DNA of 64,000 nt from Salinicola lusitanus (GCF_003206045.1 NZ_PZJM01000002.1:368462-432461); one strand, 5' to 3'; numbered from the stretch's first letter, positions 9,165-18,836 are shown. Notes: generated by a model from the sequence alone, not told the origin. Numbers and translations: made by a program.

Positions 9165-11873
9165 TCAAACCTCCATCCCGGCATCGCGGCAGCGCTTCTT
9201 GGTCAGTCGCTCGCGGGCGTCGTCGAAGCCCTGCCACGGGTCGTGCTTGAGCGAAGCCAGCCGGCGCGGCAGATTGGCCAGCGTGTAATGATCGGCCCTC
9301 ATTTTCGGTCCGAGCTCCTCCCAGCGGATCGGCGTCGCCACCGGCGCGCCGGGCCTGGCGCGTACCGAATAGGAAGCCACCGCCGTGGCGCCACGACCGT
9401 TGCGCAGGTAATCGAGGAACACCTTGCCGCGGCGAGCCGGCTTGGACATGTTGAGCGTCAACTGGTCGGGATGACGCTCGGCGCAGCGTTCACACACGGC
9501 TCCGGCAAACCCCTTGGCGGTCTCCCAGTCGGCGTGCGGTTTGAGCGGGACGACCAGATGCAGGCCCTTGCCGCCGGTCGTGCGCAGGAACGCGGCGAGT
9601 CCGAGCTCGGCCAGCGCCTGGCGCAGCTCGCGGGCAACATCGATGACCGCCCGCCATTCGCAGTCCGGAGCCGGGTCGAGATCGAACACCAGTTGGTCGG
9701 GACGCTCGAGATCGTCGACGCGACTGCCCCAGAGGTGAAATTCGACGGTCCCCATCTGGACCAGCGCCACCAGGTCGGCGGCACGGCGCGCGTAGAGGTA
9801 GTCGTGCTTGCCGGATTTTTCGGCGATCGTCACGCTCGGCAGGCTACCCGGCAGGGTCTCGCTGGGGTGCTTCTGGACGAAACACGCCTCGCCGATACCG
9901 CCAGGGCAACGCAGCAGCGTCAACGGCCGCTCGGCAAGCCCGGGCAGGACCCACTCGGCATGTTCGGCATAGTATTCGGCCAGCGCCCGCTTGGTGATGC
10001 CCTCTTCCTCGAACAGCACCCGATCGGGATGCGTCAGCCGAATGCCCTCGATCTCGACATCGCCGCCACCGGATTGCGTCCGGGTCGAACGCCTCTGGGG
10101 GGCGGGTTCACTCGCTTTCTCGCTCATGGACGGCTCCTTCGCTCGCTGCTGGCTCAGCCGGATGTCCACGGGATCGCGATCCTCGCGCAGGCCGCGAAAG
10201 CGGGGATGGCGCAGCCGGCCGTCATGGGTCCATTCGCTGAAATTGACGTCGATCACGCGTTTGGGCGTGACCCAGTGGCTGCCGGCCAGATCAGGGATGT
10301 CACGCTCGACGAAAGGCGAGGTCTTGCGTTGCGAGCGCGCCAGATTCCGCTGCCACTCGACGAGCTGGTCGTTGGAGAACCCGGCACCGACCCGACCGCA
10401 GTAGCGCAGCTTGCCGTCGTCGTCGTAGGCGCCGATCAACAGCGAACCGAAGCCGCTACGCGATCCTTTCGGATCGGTGTAACCAGCGACCACGAATTCG
10501 GCCTGACGCTCGGTCTTGGTCTTCAGCCAATCCCGGTTGCGGCGGCCGCGGTAGAAGGCGTCGGCACGCTTGGACACGATGCCCTCCAGGCCCTGGCGAC
10601 TCGCCTGCTCGTAGAACGCCTCGCCCTGCCCTTCGACATGATCGGTATAGCGCAGCCTGCCGACATTGCCGATTTTCACGGCGTCGCAGGTCTGCGCCAG
10701 CAGCGCCTTGCGGTCGCGCAGAGCGACATCGTCGAGCGCAACACCCTCGAAGCCGAGACCGTCGAGATAGCGCAGATCGAAGATCTGGTAGACCAGTCCG
10801 GCAGTCTTCTCGTCGCTCAGCGCTGCCTGCAGGCGTCGGAAGTCGCTGACACCGTCGCGTCTCAGCGCGACGACCTCGCCGTCGAACAGCGCCTTCTCCA
10901 GCGGCAGCGCTTCGATCGCCTCGGCGATTTCCGGAAACCGGTCCCGCCAGTCGTGACCGTTGCGCGTCAGCAGGCTCACCCTGCCGCGGTCGAGCCGCGC
11001 CAGAACGCGGTAGCCGTCGAACTTGATCTCGTGGAACCAGTCTTCATCGGCCGGCGCCTCCTCGACCAGCGTCGCCAACTGCGCGGCAGGCCGGGCCGGG
11101 AGGCTCGCCTGGCGCGCGCCCTCGAGCTGATCGGGAGCGATCTTGATGGCCCGGGCCTTGCGGCCACTGCCCGAGCGCTTGCTTGTTGCGGTTTTCGATG
11201 AAGGTCTTGACGACGAGGACGGGGAGGATGGGGGCGTTGACGACGACTGCTTTGAAGCGGAGTGCGACGCCGAGGTGGTTGATGACGGACCTGCTATCGA
11301 TGAAGAGGATGGTGACTTCCCTTCGGCGATCTCCGTCATGCGCCGGTTCGAGGCCACACTGACGTCGTCCAGGCTGTCGGGCAGGTGGGAATCGGCAGCG
11401 TCATGGCGTTTGATCATCAGCCACTGTTTGCCGTCCTGGCGCTTTCCGCCGCCTCCTCGGCCACTCATTCGCTTGAGCGTCCAGGCCCCCTTGAGCTTGG
11501 CGCCGTCGAGCTCGAAATCGATCTGGCCATCGTCGTGCTTGCCGCTCACCCGCCATTCGCCCCGGTCCCAGATCATTACCGTCCCGGCACCGTAGCCGTC
11601 AGGGATCACCCCCTCGAAATCGCCGTAGTCGAGGGGGTGATCCTCGACCTGAACCGCCAGGTGCTTCTCGCCGGGCTCGAGACTGGGCCCCTTCGGCAGC
11701 GCCCAGCTGCGCAACACGCCATCCTCTTCCAACCGCAGGTCATAGTGCAGTTGGCTGGCGTCATGCTTGTGAATCACGAAACTCGACCGCGAACGCCGCT
11801 TGCCGCGTTTGCCGCGAGGTTCCGGCGAGCGCGAGAAGTCACGCTTGTTGCGGTAGGTCTCGAGATCAGCCAT
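9165..11873 (-). CDS. ligD: ATP-dependent DNA ligase LigD (multi-domain NHEJ ligase)
   Basis: A 902-residue LigD. The start at 11873 is set by a GGGAG ribosome site about 6 bases upstream and by the conserved opening MADLETYRNKRDFSRSPEP; the frame stays open much further upstream but that part overlaps ctaG and is not LigD. Domain order is 3'-phosphoesterase (about 1-175), a long Ser-rich linker (about 180-260), the adenylating ligase with KxDG motif KFDG near residue 283, then an archaeo-eukaryotic primase-type polymerase (about 600-900, starting EIEGIRLTHPDRVLF). This is the Pseudomonas-type PE-LIG-POL order. It heads the operon with two ku genes and repairs double-strand breaks by end joining. 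Confidence 0.95.
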   Translation of the reverse strand: MADLETYRNKRDFSRSPEPRGKRGKRRSRSSFVIHKHDASQLHYDLRLEEDGVLRSWALPKGPSLEPGEKHLAVQVEDHPLDYGDFEGVIPDGYGAGTVMIWDRGEWRVSGKHDDGQIDFELDGAKLKGAWTLKRMSGRGGGGKRQDGKQWLMIKRHDAADSHLPDSLDDVSVASNRRMTEIAEGKSPSSSSIAGPSSTTSASHSASKQSSSTPPSSPSSSSRPSSKTATSKRSGSGRKARAIKIAPDQLEGARQASLPARPAAQLATLVEEAPADEDWFHEIKFDGYRVLARLDRGRVSLLTRNGHDWRDRFPEIAEAIEALPLEKALFDGEVVALRRDGVSDFRRLQAALSDEKTAGLVYQIFDLRYLDGLGFEGVALDDVALRDRKALLAQTCDAVKIGNVGRLRYTDHVEGQGEAFYEQASRQGLEGIVSKRADAFYRGRRNRDWLKTKTERQAEFVVAGYTDPKGSRSGFGSLLIGAYDDDGKLRYCGRVGAGFSNDQLVEWQRNLARSQRKTSPFVERDIPDLAGSHWVTPKRVIDVNFSEWTHDGRLRHPRFRGLREDRDPVDIRLSQQRAKEPSMSEKASEPAPQRRSTRTQSGGGDVEIEGIRLTHPDRVLFEEEGITKRALAEYYAEHAEWVLPGLAERPLTLLRCPGGIGEACFVQKHPSETLPGSLPSVTIAEKSGKHDYLYARRAADLVALVQMGTVEFHLWGSRVDDLERPDQLVFDLDPAPDCEWRAVIDVARELRQALAELGLAAFLRTTGGKGLHLVVPLKPHADWETAKGFAGAVCERCAERHPDQLTLNMSKPARRGKVFLDYLRNGRGATAVASYSVRARPGAPVATPIRWEELGPKMRADHYTLANLPRRLASLKHDPWQGFDDARERLTKKRCRDAGMEV

Positions 11874-12112
11874 CCGTCGCTCCCACGATGATCCTGCCAA
11901 TCGATAGCCTTCAGCGTAGTCAACGCCGCTTTCCGCGCCAGAGCCTTGACCCAGTTCAGTCAGCAATACGCTTCCGCTCCCCCCTGGCGAACCGGAATCC
12001 AATCGTCCTCCTGATCGGGATCCGTCACATCGCCCTTCGAATCCGCTGACTTGAGGGAGCCCGCCAGCGCATGGCGTGGCCCCGCTACTCAATTCCACGG
12101 TTTCGAAATGCG

Positions 12113-12883
12113 TTACGGGCAAGAGGAGGAGCCACGTGGCCCCGGCACCGCGGCCGCTTCCCGATAGCGCGATCGGACCCACTGCCGCGCCAGCAGGTAG
12201 GCCAGCAGCGCTTCCGGCAGCTCTCCGGCGTAGAACATCAATTCCGCGCCCTGCCGGACCTGGTCGAGCGGCACCGATGCGGGGAAATGAAATCGATACA
12301 TCCATTTGGACAGCATCGCGTGTGCCGCCATCGACAACACCAGCACGCCGAAACGCCACTCGAGGGAAGGGCGTCTCGGCGCCGGGTCCGGCCCGGCAAT
12401 GGCCCAGTTGAACAGGCACCCGGCAATGATGAAATGCCAGTGCAACCACAGGGCGAAGCCGGGAGAGTGGCGCATCGCGGCGTAGAGGTCGGTCAGGTAC
12501 AACACCATCATGCCGCCGGTATTGAGCAACGCCGCCGTAACGGGATGGCTCAACACGCGAATGGGAGGCAGGGATACGAACCCGACCCAACGTCTGCCCC
12601 ACTGCGCGGGAACGCTCTTCAGCGCCAGGCTCACCGGCGCCGCCATCACCAGCCCCAGCGGCGCGATCATCCCCGCCACGAGATGCACCGCCATATGGCC
12701 GCGGAAATCGTCGTGGGCCCAATGCATCGAGGGTGGCGACATCACCACGACGATCGCCAGCGCGCTGCCCACGAAGAGGAGCAGCCGCCACAGCGGCCAG
12801 CCCCGGCCAAGCCGCTTCGATCGCCACCAGCCCCAGGCATAGAGCGCGGCCAGCGTGGCAAAGACCAGCGTGAACCCGTTCAT
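12113..12883 (-). CDS. ctaG: Cytochrome c oxidase assembly factor, CtaG (caa3) type
   Basis: A 256-residue polytopic membrane protein of the caa3-type CtaG family. Visible signs are several hydrophobic helices and conserved His-containing segments (MHWAHDD, GHMAVHLV, LWLHWHF). The family is linked to copper delivery to, or assembly of, caa3/cytochrome oxidases in the inner membrane. It starts with an ATGA overlap with the DUF2243 gene, a pairing that recurs in proteobacteria. No oxidase subunit genes are in the window, so the partner oxidase cannot be named. The last residues are Pro/Gly/Ser-rich. Confidence 0.85.
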   Translation of the reverse strand: MNGFTLVFATLAALYAWGWWRSKRLGRGWPLWRLLLFVGSALAIVVVMSPPSMHWAHDDFRGHMAVHLVAGMIAPLGLVMAAPVSLALKSVPAQWGRRWVGFVSLPPIRVLSHPVTAALLNTGGMMVLYLTDLYAAMRHSPGFALWLHWHFIIAGCLFNWAIAGPDPAPRRPSLEWRFGVLVLSMAAHAMLSKWMYRFHFPASVPLDQVRQGAELMFYAGELPEALLAYLLARQWVRSRYREAAAVPGPRGSSSCP

Positions 12884-13344
12884 TGCTGGCTCAGCGCCTC
12901 ACCCCGTCGGGCCCGGCGCAACAGCCAGTAGCCGATGGCGAGCAGCAGCAGGCCGGCCAGGTTCCAACAGAGGTCATAGACCACCAAGTTATCGACGTAG
13001 CGGACCTGGTGGAGCCCCAGGACCTTGTGATCGACGATGCCGTCGAAGAGCTGGAACCCACCCATCCCCAGCAGAAACCCGGCGCCTCGATAACCGGGAG
13101 CGTGCTGTCCGGTCTCGTGGAGTCGCAGCATCAGCGCGGTGCCGGCGACCAGCATTACCAGCTCCAGCGTGTGCAGCAGACCATCCGAGGCCAGCGCCAG
13201 CGCCGAGTTGTCGGTCTCGACGAAGTGGTGCCAGGCCAGTACCTGATGAAATACGATCTCGTCGAGCGCCGCCATGATGCCGACGCCCAACAGGACGGCG
13301 GCCACCATCGTCGCGCCGGTTCGTCGTTGAACTCGCTCGCTCAT
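12880..13344 (-). CDS. DUF2243 four-helix membrane protein
   Basis: A 154-residue protein of the DUF2243 family: four predicted membrane helices with conserved charged and His residues (DEIVFHQVLAWHHF, DGIVDHKVLGLHQ). The start at 13344 has GAGG 8 bases upstream; an in-frame ATG at 13368 has a weaker site. The stop overlaps the ctaG start (ATGA), so it is translationally coupled. The His-rich, repeated core suggests metal or haem binding, but no function is established. Confidence 0.85.
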   Translation of the reverse strand: MSERVQRRTGATMVAAVLLGVGIMAALDEIVFHQVLAWHHFVETDNSALALASDGLLHTLELVMLVAGTALMLRLHETGQHAPGYRGAGFLLGMGGFQLFDGIVDHKVLGLHQVRYVDNLVVYDLCWNLAGLLLLAIGYWLLRRARRGEALSQQ

Positions 13345-13396
13345 ATCGATCGCCTCGTGCCGATGCATCTTCGTTTCTCGACGCCCAGGAGGATGC

Positions 13397-13425
13397 AAAA
13401 AACCCCGGCCGCTGGGGCCGGGGTT
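13397..13425 (-). terminator. Intrinsic terminator after chrA
   Basis: AACCCCGGCC (13401-13410) and GGCCGGGGTT (13416-13425) form a 10-bp perfect stem with a 5-base loop; reading the minus strand it is followed by a T-run. It ends the minus-strand chrA transcript and separates it from the DUF2243-ctaG pair. Confidence 0.88.
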
Positions 13426-13662
13426 AGATCGTGGCAGTTCCTTGCCAACTCGCCATGGCGTCCTGCCATGCGTCCTTGTGAACATCGCTTCCCGCGACTC
13501 CCTCCTTGGCACTGCGTCTCCCTGACGCTGCAAGATCACCGTACGCCTCAAAGCCATCAATGAAGTTCATACAGGTTAAAGAAGCGCGGAAGATATGTTT
13601 CGTTGTGTAACGCCAGCCTGATCGTTCGACCCACAACACCCAGTTACTCGTCGCTGGAACCG

Positions 13663-14853
13663 TCAGCCCGATACGAGACTGCCCACGGGAAGCGCGATCA
13701 CAACCAGCCACGCCGGCCAGTGCCATACCGTCAGCAGCAGGAAGCCGGCCAGCGCCAGCGCGAAATCGGCCGGTTCGACAACGGCGCCTTGCCAGATCGG
13801 GGCGTACAGCGCGGCCCCCAGTATGCCGACCACCGCCGCGTTCGTGCCCTGGATCAGCCGCTGCGCGGTCGACGAGGCGCGCAACCGGTCCCAATGCGGG
13901 AGGACGCCCACCAGCAACAGCATGCCCGGTAGAAAAATCATGATCGTCGCCACTGCCGCCAGCAACCAGCCTTGAGCGCCGGGCGCCATCGCCGCACCCA
14001 GATAGGAAGCGAAGGTAAATAACGGACCCGGCACGGCCTGCGCGACCCCGTAACCGGTCAGGAAGGTGCTCTCAGAAATCCAACCGGGATCGACCACTTC
14101 GGCCTGCAGCAGCGGCAGCACCACATGCCCGCCACCGAAGACGAGCGCTCCGGCCCGGTAGAACGCATCCATGACCGCGACGACCTCGCTTCCCCCCATC
14201 GATGCCGCCAGCGGCAGCAGCAGAAGGAGCAGGAAGAACAGGACAAGCGCGTATCGGCTCCAGCGCCCGGAGAGCTCGAGGCGGTCGGATGGGGTCGTCG
14301 TTTCCGGCCGGCAGCGCCAGACGCCAATAGCGGCTCCCACCGCGATGGCCCCCAACTGGCCTATCGTCCCGCCGATGAAGACGGCCATGAATACGGCGAT
14401 CAGGGCGATCCCGGCCCGCCGCCGGTCGGGACACAGCTTCCCGGCCATCCCCCAGACGGCGTTGGCGACCACGGCGACGGCCACCAGCTTGAGACCATGA
14501 ATCAGGGACTGGCCGACATCGCCCCCCAGTGCCGACGCGCCGGAGGCGAACAGCACCAGCGCGATGGCCGAGGGCAACGTGAACGCAAACCAGGCAGCGA
14601 GCGCGCCGGGTAGGCCGCCCCGCCGCAGGCCGATCGCAAAGCCGACCTGGCTGCTGGCGGGACCGGGCAGGAACTGGCAAAGCGCGACGAGATCGGCGAA
14701 ATCCGGCTCGGAAAGCCACCCCCGACGCACCACGAAAGCCTCGCGGAAATACCCCAGATGCGCGATGGGGCCGCCGAAGGAGGTCAGCCCGAGCAGCAGA
14801 AACGCCCGAAATATCTCTCCATAGCGGGAGGGGGACTGCCGAATCCCGGTCAT
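13663..14853 (-). CDS. chrA: Chromate transporter ChrA
   Basis: A 396-residue, two-domain CHR-family protein. Hallmarks are LGLTSFGGPIAHLGYFREAFV at the start of the N-terminal half, QFLPGPASSQ, and the paired motif FGGGHVVLPLLQ in the second half. ChrA pumps chromate out across the inner membrane. It lies 45 bases downstream of arsB on the same strand, so it is probably the last gene of the arsenic operon and would respond to the same ArsR. A terminator follows at 13397-13425. Confidence 0.93.
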   Translation of the reverse strand: MTGIRQSPSRYGEIFRAFLLLGLTSFGGPIAHLGYFREAFVVRRGWLSEPDFADLVALCQFLPGPASSQVGFAIGLRRGGLPGALAAWFAFTLPSAIALVLFASGASALGGDVGQSLIHGLKLVAVAVVANAVWGMAGKLCPDRRRAGIALIAVFMAVFIGGTIGQLGAIAVGAAIGVWRCRPETTTPSDRLELSGRWSRYALVLFFLLLLLLPLAASMGGSEVVAVMDAFYRAGALVFGGGHVVLPLLQAEVVDPGWISESTFLTGYGVAQAVPGPLFTFASYLGAAMAPGAQGWLLAAVATIMIFLPGMLLLVGVLPHWDRLRASSTAQRLIQGTNAAVVGILGAALYAPIWQGAVVEPADFALALAGFLLLTVWHWPAWLVVIALPVGSLVSG

Positions 14854-14898
14854 GTCGACACTCCTTGTTCGCGGCGACCTTGGGCATCACCGCACACC

Positions 14899-16209
14899 TT
14901 ACGGTGTGGAAATGACAGGCAGCCACAGCGCCAGCGCGACGAGCGTCGCCAGCAGTACCGGCGGGGTGATCAACAGGCCGATCTTCATGTACTGCCCCCA
15001 GCCGATCTTGTAACCCTTGCCGGCCAGCACATGCAGCCACAGCAGCGTCGCCAGGCTGCCGATGGGCGTGAACTTCGGCCCCAGGTCGTTACCGATCACA
15101 TTGGCGTAGACCATCAGCTCCTGGGTCACCGCCGGCACCTGGGCCCGGTCGATGGCCAGCGCCCCCACCAGCGTCGACGGCAGGTTGTTCATCACCGAGG
15201 CGACGATGGCGGAGAGGAAGCCGGTGCCGACGGTGGCGATGAAGTTGCCCTGCCCGGCCAGCCACTGCAGCGCCCGGGCGCCGTAGTCGGTCAGACCGGC
15301 ATTGCCCAGCCCGTAGACCACCAGATACATGCCGATGGAGAACAGCACGATCTGCCACGGCGCCCCCTTGAGCGCTGCGGTGACCGATACGGCGGCACCC
15401 TTGCCACCCTGCCACCAGCGACCGGCGATCGCCATCAGCACGATCGCCGCGGCCCCGGTCACGAAGGCGATGGGAATGCCCAGCGGCGCGGTGACGAAGT
15501 AGGCCACGAGCAGCATCGCCAGCAGCGGAAACGCGGCCCGGAAGATCAGCGGATCCAGGATCGCCGAACGCGGGGCATCGAGTGCTTCGAGCGAGTAGCG
15601 CCGGGGAATCCGTCGGCCGAAGGCGATCCAGAGCACGCCCAGCGTCGCCACCAGCGAGACCAGGTTGACCGGCACCATCACCGCCGCGTAGCGGTCGAAG
15701 CCGATGTCGAAGTAGTTGGCACTGACGATGTTGACCAGGTTGGAGATGATCAGCGGCAGGCTGGTGGTGTCGGCGACGAAGCCGGTGGCGATGATGAACG
15801 CCAGCGCCGCCGGCGGCGAGAAGTCCAGCCGCAGCAGGATCGCGATCACGATCGGCGTCAGCAGCAGCGCCGCGCCGTCGTTGGCGAAGAACGCCGCGAT
15901 CACCGCGCCCAGCACCACCACCAGCGGGAACAGCAGATGCCCACGACCGTTGCCCCAGCGGGCGACATGCAGCGCCGCCCAGGCGAAGAATCCGGCTTCG
16001 TCCAGGATCAGCGAGATGATGATCAGGGCGACGAAGGTGAAGGTCGCATCCCAGACGATATCCCACACCACGCCGACATCGGAGAGCCGCACCACGCCCG
16101 CCAGCAGTGCCACCAGCGCCCCGCCGAGGGCGCTCCAGCCGATCCCCAGGCCCTTGGGCTGCCAGATCACCAGGATCAGGGTGACGACGAAAATAGCCAG
16201 TGCCAGCAT
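14899..16209 (-). CDS. arsB: Arsenite/antimonite efflux membrane protein ArsB
   Basis: A 436-residue protein closely resembling E. coli ArsB over its whole length: it begins [20 protein letters not shown], carries [20 protein letters not shown], and [12 protein letters not shown]. ArsB extrudes arsenite from the cytoplasm, driven by the membrane potential. No ArsA ATPase gene is present here, so it would work alone. It follows arsH by 69 bases. The family length is about 430, so it looks intact. Confidence 0.95.
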   Translation of the reverse strand: MLALAIFVVTLILVIWQPKGLGIGWSALGGALVALLAGVVRLSDVGVVWDIVWDATFTFVALIIISLILDEAGFFAWAALHVARWGNGRGHLLFPLVVVLGAVIAAFFANDGAALLLTPIVIAILLRLDFSPPAALAFIIATGFVADTTSLPLIISNLVNIVSANYFDIGFDRYAAVMVPVNLVSLVATLGVLWIAFGRRIPRRYSLEALDAPRSAILDPLIFRAAFPLLAMLLVAYFVTAPLGIPIAFVTGAAAIVLMAIAGRWWQGGKGAAVSVTAALKGAPWQIVLFSIGMYLVVYGLGNAGLTDYGARALQWLAGQGNFIATVGTGFLSAIVASVMNNLPSTLVGALAIDRAQVPAVTQELMVYANVIGNDLGPKFTPIGSLATLLWLHVLAGKGYKIGWGQYMKIGLLITPPVLLATLVALALWLPVISTP

Positions 16210-16278
16210 CGAATGCCCCTGCGTTCAGTGAGTGCTTTTTAGCAATTACGTTTAGTGAGTACGCTTAGCCTGTACGTT

Positions 16279-17061
16279 CTAGTGAGTGCCTTGATTGACG
16301 CGACGCGAGAGCGCTTCCGCGCTCTCGACCCGTTCGGAATAGCGATCGGTGAGATAGGCCGAGCGTCCCCGCGTCAGCCAGGTGAACTTCACCAGTTCCT
16401 CGCAGACATCGACGACTCTCATGTAGAGCGGCGAGGGTTTCATCCGCCCGGCGTCGTCGAACTCGGTGAATGCCTTGGGTACGGAGGACTGGTTGGGGAT
16501 GGTGATCATCCGCATCCAGCGCCCCAGGATCCGCATCTGGTTGACCGCATTGAAGCTCTGGCTGCCGCCGGAGACCTCCATCACCGCCAGCGTCTTGCCC
16601 TGGGTCGGGCGAACGCCGCCCAGCGACAGCGGAATCCAGTCGATCTGGGCCTTCATGACCCCGGTCATGGCGCCATGACGTTCCGGGCTGACCCACAGCA
16701 TGCCGTCGGACCACTCGGCGAGATCACGCAGCTCCCGTACCTTGGGGTGCTCCGCCTCGGCATCGTCCGGCAGCGGCAGGCCGGAAGGATTGAAGGTTTT
16801 CACCTCGCAGCCGTACCAGCGCAGCAGCCGGCCCGCCTCCTCGGAGGCGAGCCGCGAGAAGGCGCGCTCGCGCAGGGAGCCGTAGAGCACCAGAATTCGC
16901 GGCGGATGGCGCGGCGCTTCGGCCCCCACCAGCGCCTCGATATCGATCGGCTGCAGCTTCTCCGGATCGATATTGGGCAGGTCGTCGAGATCGACCGAAT
17001 CACTCACTTCGCGCGCGCCGCTGTCATTCATGACCTCGTCGTTCATCTCCCCATCACTCAT
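16279..17061 (-). CDS. arsH: NADPH-dependent FMN reductase ArsH
   Basis: A 260-residue ArsH. The start at 17061 ([10 protein letters not shown]) overlaps the arsC stop by 8 bp and avoids an implausible Cys/Arg-rich extension. The flavodoxin-like core begins [17 protein letters not shown], and the FMN-binding [13 protein letters not shown] and [14 protein letters not shown] segments are typical. ArsH oxidises trivalent organoarsenicals and has NADPH:FMN oxidoreductase activity. Its N-terminal 60 residues are acidic and longer than in many homologues. Part of arsR-arsC-arsH-arsB. Confidence 0.93.
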   Translation of the reverse strand: MSDGEMNDEVMNDSGAREVSDSVDLDDLPNIDPEKLQPIDIEALVGAEAPRHPPRILVLYGSLRERAFSRLASEEAGRLLRWYGCEVKTFNPSGLPLPDDAEAEHPKVRELRDLAEWSDGMLWVSPERHGAMTGVMKAQIDWIPLSLGGVRPTQGKTLAVMEVSGGSQSFNAVNQMRILGRWMRMITIPNQSSVPKAFTEFDDAGRMKPSPLYMRVVDVCEELVKFTWLTRGRSAYLTDRYSERVESAEALSRRVNQGTH

Positions 17062-17470
17062 GCCCTGCCCCATCGGCCCGCACGACTTCGCCGTCTTCCT
17101 TGGTGAACGTCGCCACCGGGTCGGCCAGCAGCGCCAGCACAAGCTCCGAAGGCCGGCACAGCCGGGCCCCCTTGTCGGTCACCACGATCGGCCGGTTGAT
17201 CAGGATCGGATGCGCCATCATCGCGTCGATCAACCGGTCATCGCTCAGGGCCGGATCGGCGAGGCCGAGTTCCTCGAACGGCGTGCCCTTGCGGCGCAGC
17301 AGCGCTCGCGGCGTGATGCCCATCATCGCGATCAGCTCGACCAGGCGCTCGCGCGTGGGCGGCGTGTTCAGGTATTCGATCACGTCCGGCGTCTCGCCGG
17401 AGGACTCGATCATGGCCAGCGTGTTGCGCGACGTACCACAGGCGGGGTTGTGATAGATCAACGGTTTCAT
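17054..17470 (-). CDS. arsC: Arsenate reductase, glutaredoxin-dependent ArsC
   Basis: A 138-residue ArsC of the ArsC/Spx fold. The start at 17470 gives the standard N-terminus [18 protein letters not shown] with the catalytic Cys in ACGTSRNT; the Arg-containing [15 protein letters not shown] segment that helps bind arsenate is also present. It reduces arsenate to arsenite, which ArsB then exports. It lies 7 bases after arsR and overlaps arsH by 8 bp. Confidence 0.94.
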   Translation of the reverse strand: MKPLIYHNPACGTSRNTLAMIESSGETPDVIEYLNTPPTRERLVELIAMMGITPRALLRRKGTPFEELGLADPALSDDRLIDAMMAHPILINRPIVVTDKGARLCRPSELVLALLADPVATFTKEDGEVVRADGAGHE

Positions 17471-17477
17471 GGCGCCC

Positions 17478-17828
17478 TCACGGTTTGTCTTCGGTGTTCC
17501 AGTCACCGGGGGAACAGGTCAGAAAAGGTTCACAGGCCTCCGGGTGCCCGGCGCAGCAATCGCGAACCAGGAACCGGATCGTCTCGCTCATGTGAGAGAG
17601 ATTGGCGCGGTAGATGATCGACCGGCTCTGCCGCCGGGAGACGACCCACCCCGCCCGCGCCAGCACCGAAAGATGGGCCGACAGGGTGTTGTGCGGCACG
17701 TCGAGCTGACGCGCGATCTCGCCGGCGGGAAGCCCCTCGGGTTCATGGCTCACCAGCAGCCGGTAGGCCTCGAGCCTCGTCTCCTGGGACAGGGCGGCGA
17801 AACTGTCGATAGCGCTCTTTATTTCCAT
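17478..17828 (-). CDS. arsR: ArsR-family metalloregulator of the ars operon
   Basis: A 116-residue winged-helix repressor, first gene of the ars operon. The recognition region reads LDVPHNTLSAHLSVLARAGWV. It lacks the ELCVCDL metal site of classical E. coli ArsR and instead has four Cys near the C-terminus (RDCC, EACEPF, FLTC), suggesting that arsenite is sensed at a C-terminal three-coordinate Cys site, as in alternative ArsR types. A 7-bp inverted repeat overlaps its start codon and is the probable operator. Confidence 0.92.
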   Translation of the reverse strand: MEIKSAIDSFAALSQETRLEAYRLLVSHEPEGLPAGEIARQLDVPHNTLSAHLSVLARAGWVVSRRQSRSIIYRANLSHMSETIRFLVRDCCAGHPEACEPFLTCSPGDWNTEDKP

Positions 17829-17850
17829 ATGTCCAGAATATAAGACATAT
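17827..17850. promoter_or_regulatory. Putative ArsR operator
   Basis: ATATGTC (17827-17833) and GACATAT (17844-17850) form a perfect 7-bp inverted repeat with 10 bases between arms. It overlaps the arsR ATG, so binding would block RNA polymerase at the very start of the gene. It is the only strong palindrome in this gap. Confidence 0.65.
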
Positions 17851-17923
17851 CAAGCCCTGGCAATGGCATTGGAGAGAGATCCAACGGAATTGGCTCCCTC
17901 AGGAGCCATCGGTTGCGCCGATC

Positions 17924-18259
17924 TCAGTCGCTCTTGTCGTTCAACTGACCGAAGTGGACGGGACGGCAGATGCAGAAGACCGGCGCCCCCGTTGCCTCGA
18001 CGGCCGTCACGAAGCGCTCCGCCGTCTCCTCGTCCATCGCGTACATCAGCTCGATGGGCTGGTCGGCCAGGTCGAAGAAATGGGCGGAGTGCAGCTTGCC
18101 ATCCGCCCCGGTCCCCTCGACGTCGCCGCGCTGGGTCATCCGGCCGATGCCCAGGCTCTTCGCGGTCTCGACGATCCAGTCGTAGACACGCTTGCCCTCA
18201 TGCCGACGCGACTCCGGCACGATGAATATCACCTCGTAACCGCTCTTGAGCCGATTCAT
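17924..18259 (-). CDS. DUF190 protein coupled to CrcB
   Basis: A 111-residue DUF190 protein (PII-like fold by family). It starts [22 protein letters not shown]; the start at 18259 forms an ATGA overlap with the crcB stop. DUF190 proteins commonly sit with crcB fluoride channels and are thought to regulate or assist them, though no biochemical role is proven. It is the second gene of the riboswitch-led unit. Confidence 0.82.
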   Translation of the reverse strand: MNRLKSGYEVIFIVPESRRHEGKRVYDWIVETAKSLGIGRMTQRGDVEGTGADGKLHSAHFFDLADQPIELMYAMDEETAERFVTAVEATGAPVFCICRPVHFGQLNDKSD

Positions 18260-18657
18260 GATTGCGATCCTCCCAGCAGGTTCTGGATGACGCCGTAGGT
18301 CAGAAAACCCAGGCCGGTCATGGCGAGCGAGCCCAGCACGTGAATGCCGATGCCCAGCAGCGCCATGCCGTAGCGCCCCGCCTGGATGTTGCCGAACATC
18401 TCGGCGGAGAAGGTGGAAAAGGTGGTCAGCGCGCCCAGAAAACCGGTGATCGCGAACAGCCGGAGCTCCGGCGACAACGAGGGCAGTTGCGCGAAAAACG
18501 CGATGCCGATACCGATCAGCCACGCCCCCAGCAGGTTCGCCACCAGGGTGCCGGGCGGAATCGCCGGAAACAGGGCGTTGAGCCAGACGCCCAACAGCCA
18601 TCGCAGATTCGCACCGATCGCGGCACCGGCCCCGATCGACAATACGGACAACCACAT
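18256..18657 (-). CDS. crcB: Fluoride channel CrcB/Fluc
   Basis: A 133-residue, four-helix protein of the Fluc family. The conserved [13 protein letters not shown] and [14 protein letters not shown] segments and the [15 protein letters not shown] motif, which carries the central Phe/Thr pore residues, are all present. Fluc dimers let fluoride leave the cell. The start at 18657 was chosen because it begins at the first membrane helix; the upstream open frame runs through the riboswitch. A fluoride riboswitch lies about 110-180 bases upstream. Confidence 0.95.
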   Translation of the reverse strand: MWLSVLSIGAGAAIGANLRWLLGVWLNALFPAIPPGTLVANLLGAWLIGIGIAFFAQLPSLSPELRLFAITGFLGALTTFSTFSAEMFGNIQAGRYGMALLGIGIHVLGSLAMTGLGFLTYGVIQNLLGGSQS

Positions 18658-18764
18658 ACCTGACGTCCTCGATAGATCCTTTTGATGAAATGATCCGCTC
18701 GAGGAGGCGAGCCAGCAGGGAAGGAAATACGGACACCTGCTGACACGCCTCGACCGAAGCGCCT

Positions 18765-18836
18765 CGCAGGCATCATTAACCGATAGACGGTGGTTCGAGC
18801 GACCGGGAAAGCCGCTCGGGAGGAATGCCATCTCCC
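18765..18836 (-). ncRNA. Fluoride riboswitch (crcB motif)
   Basis: Read on the minus strand, the leader contains GGGAGATGGCATTCCTCC (P1 stem-loop region, from 18836) and, about 45 bases later, TGATGCCTGCG (18775-18765). Both match the conserved core of the crcB motif, a GGnGATGGnnTTCnCC block followed by TGATGnCT that forms a pseudoknot. Its position directly upstream of crcB-DUF190 fits the known logic: fluoride binding switches expression on. Confidence 0.88.

Noticed and set aside
10976..11595. Ser/Asp-rich frames opposite and across the LigD linker
   Set aside because: They are shadows of a low-complexity Ser-rich linker in LigD; no ribosome sites and no family.
11874..12827. 318-residue N-terminal extension of the LigD frame
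   Set aside because: It overlaps ctaG on the same strand in another frame, has no LigD similarity, and LigD has a good ribosome site and standard start at 11873.
14758..16242. 494-codon plus-strand frame across arsB
   Set aside because: Gln/Arg/His-rich shadow of arsB, which is a clear full-length ArsB on the other strand.
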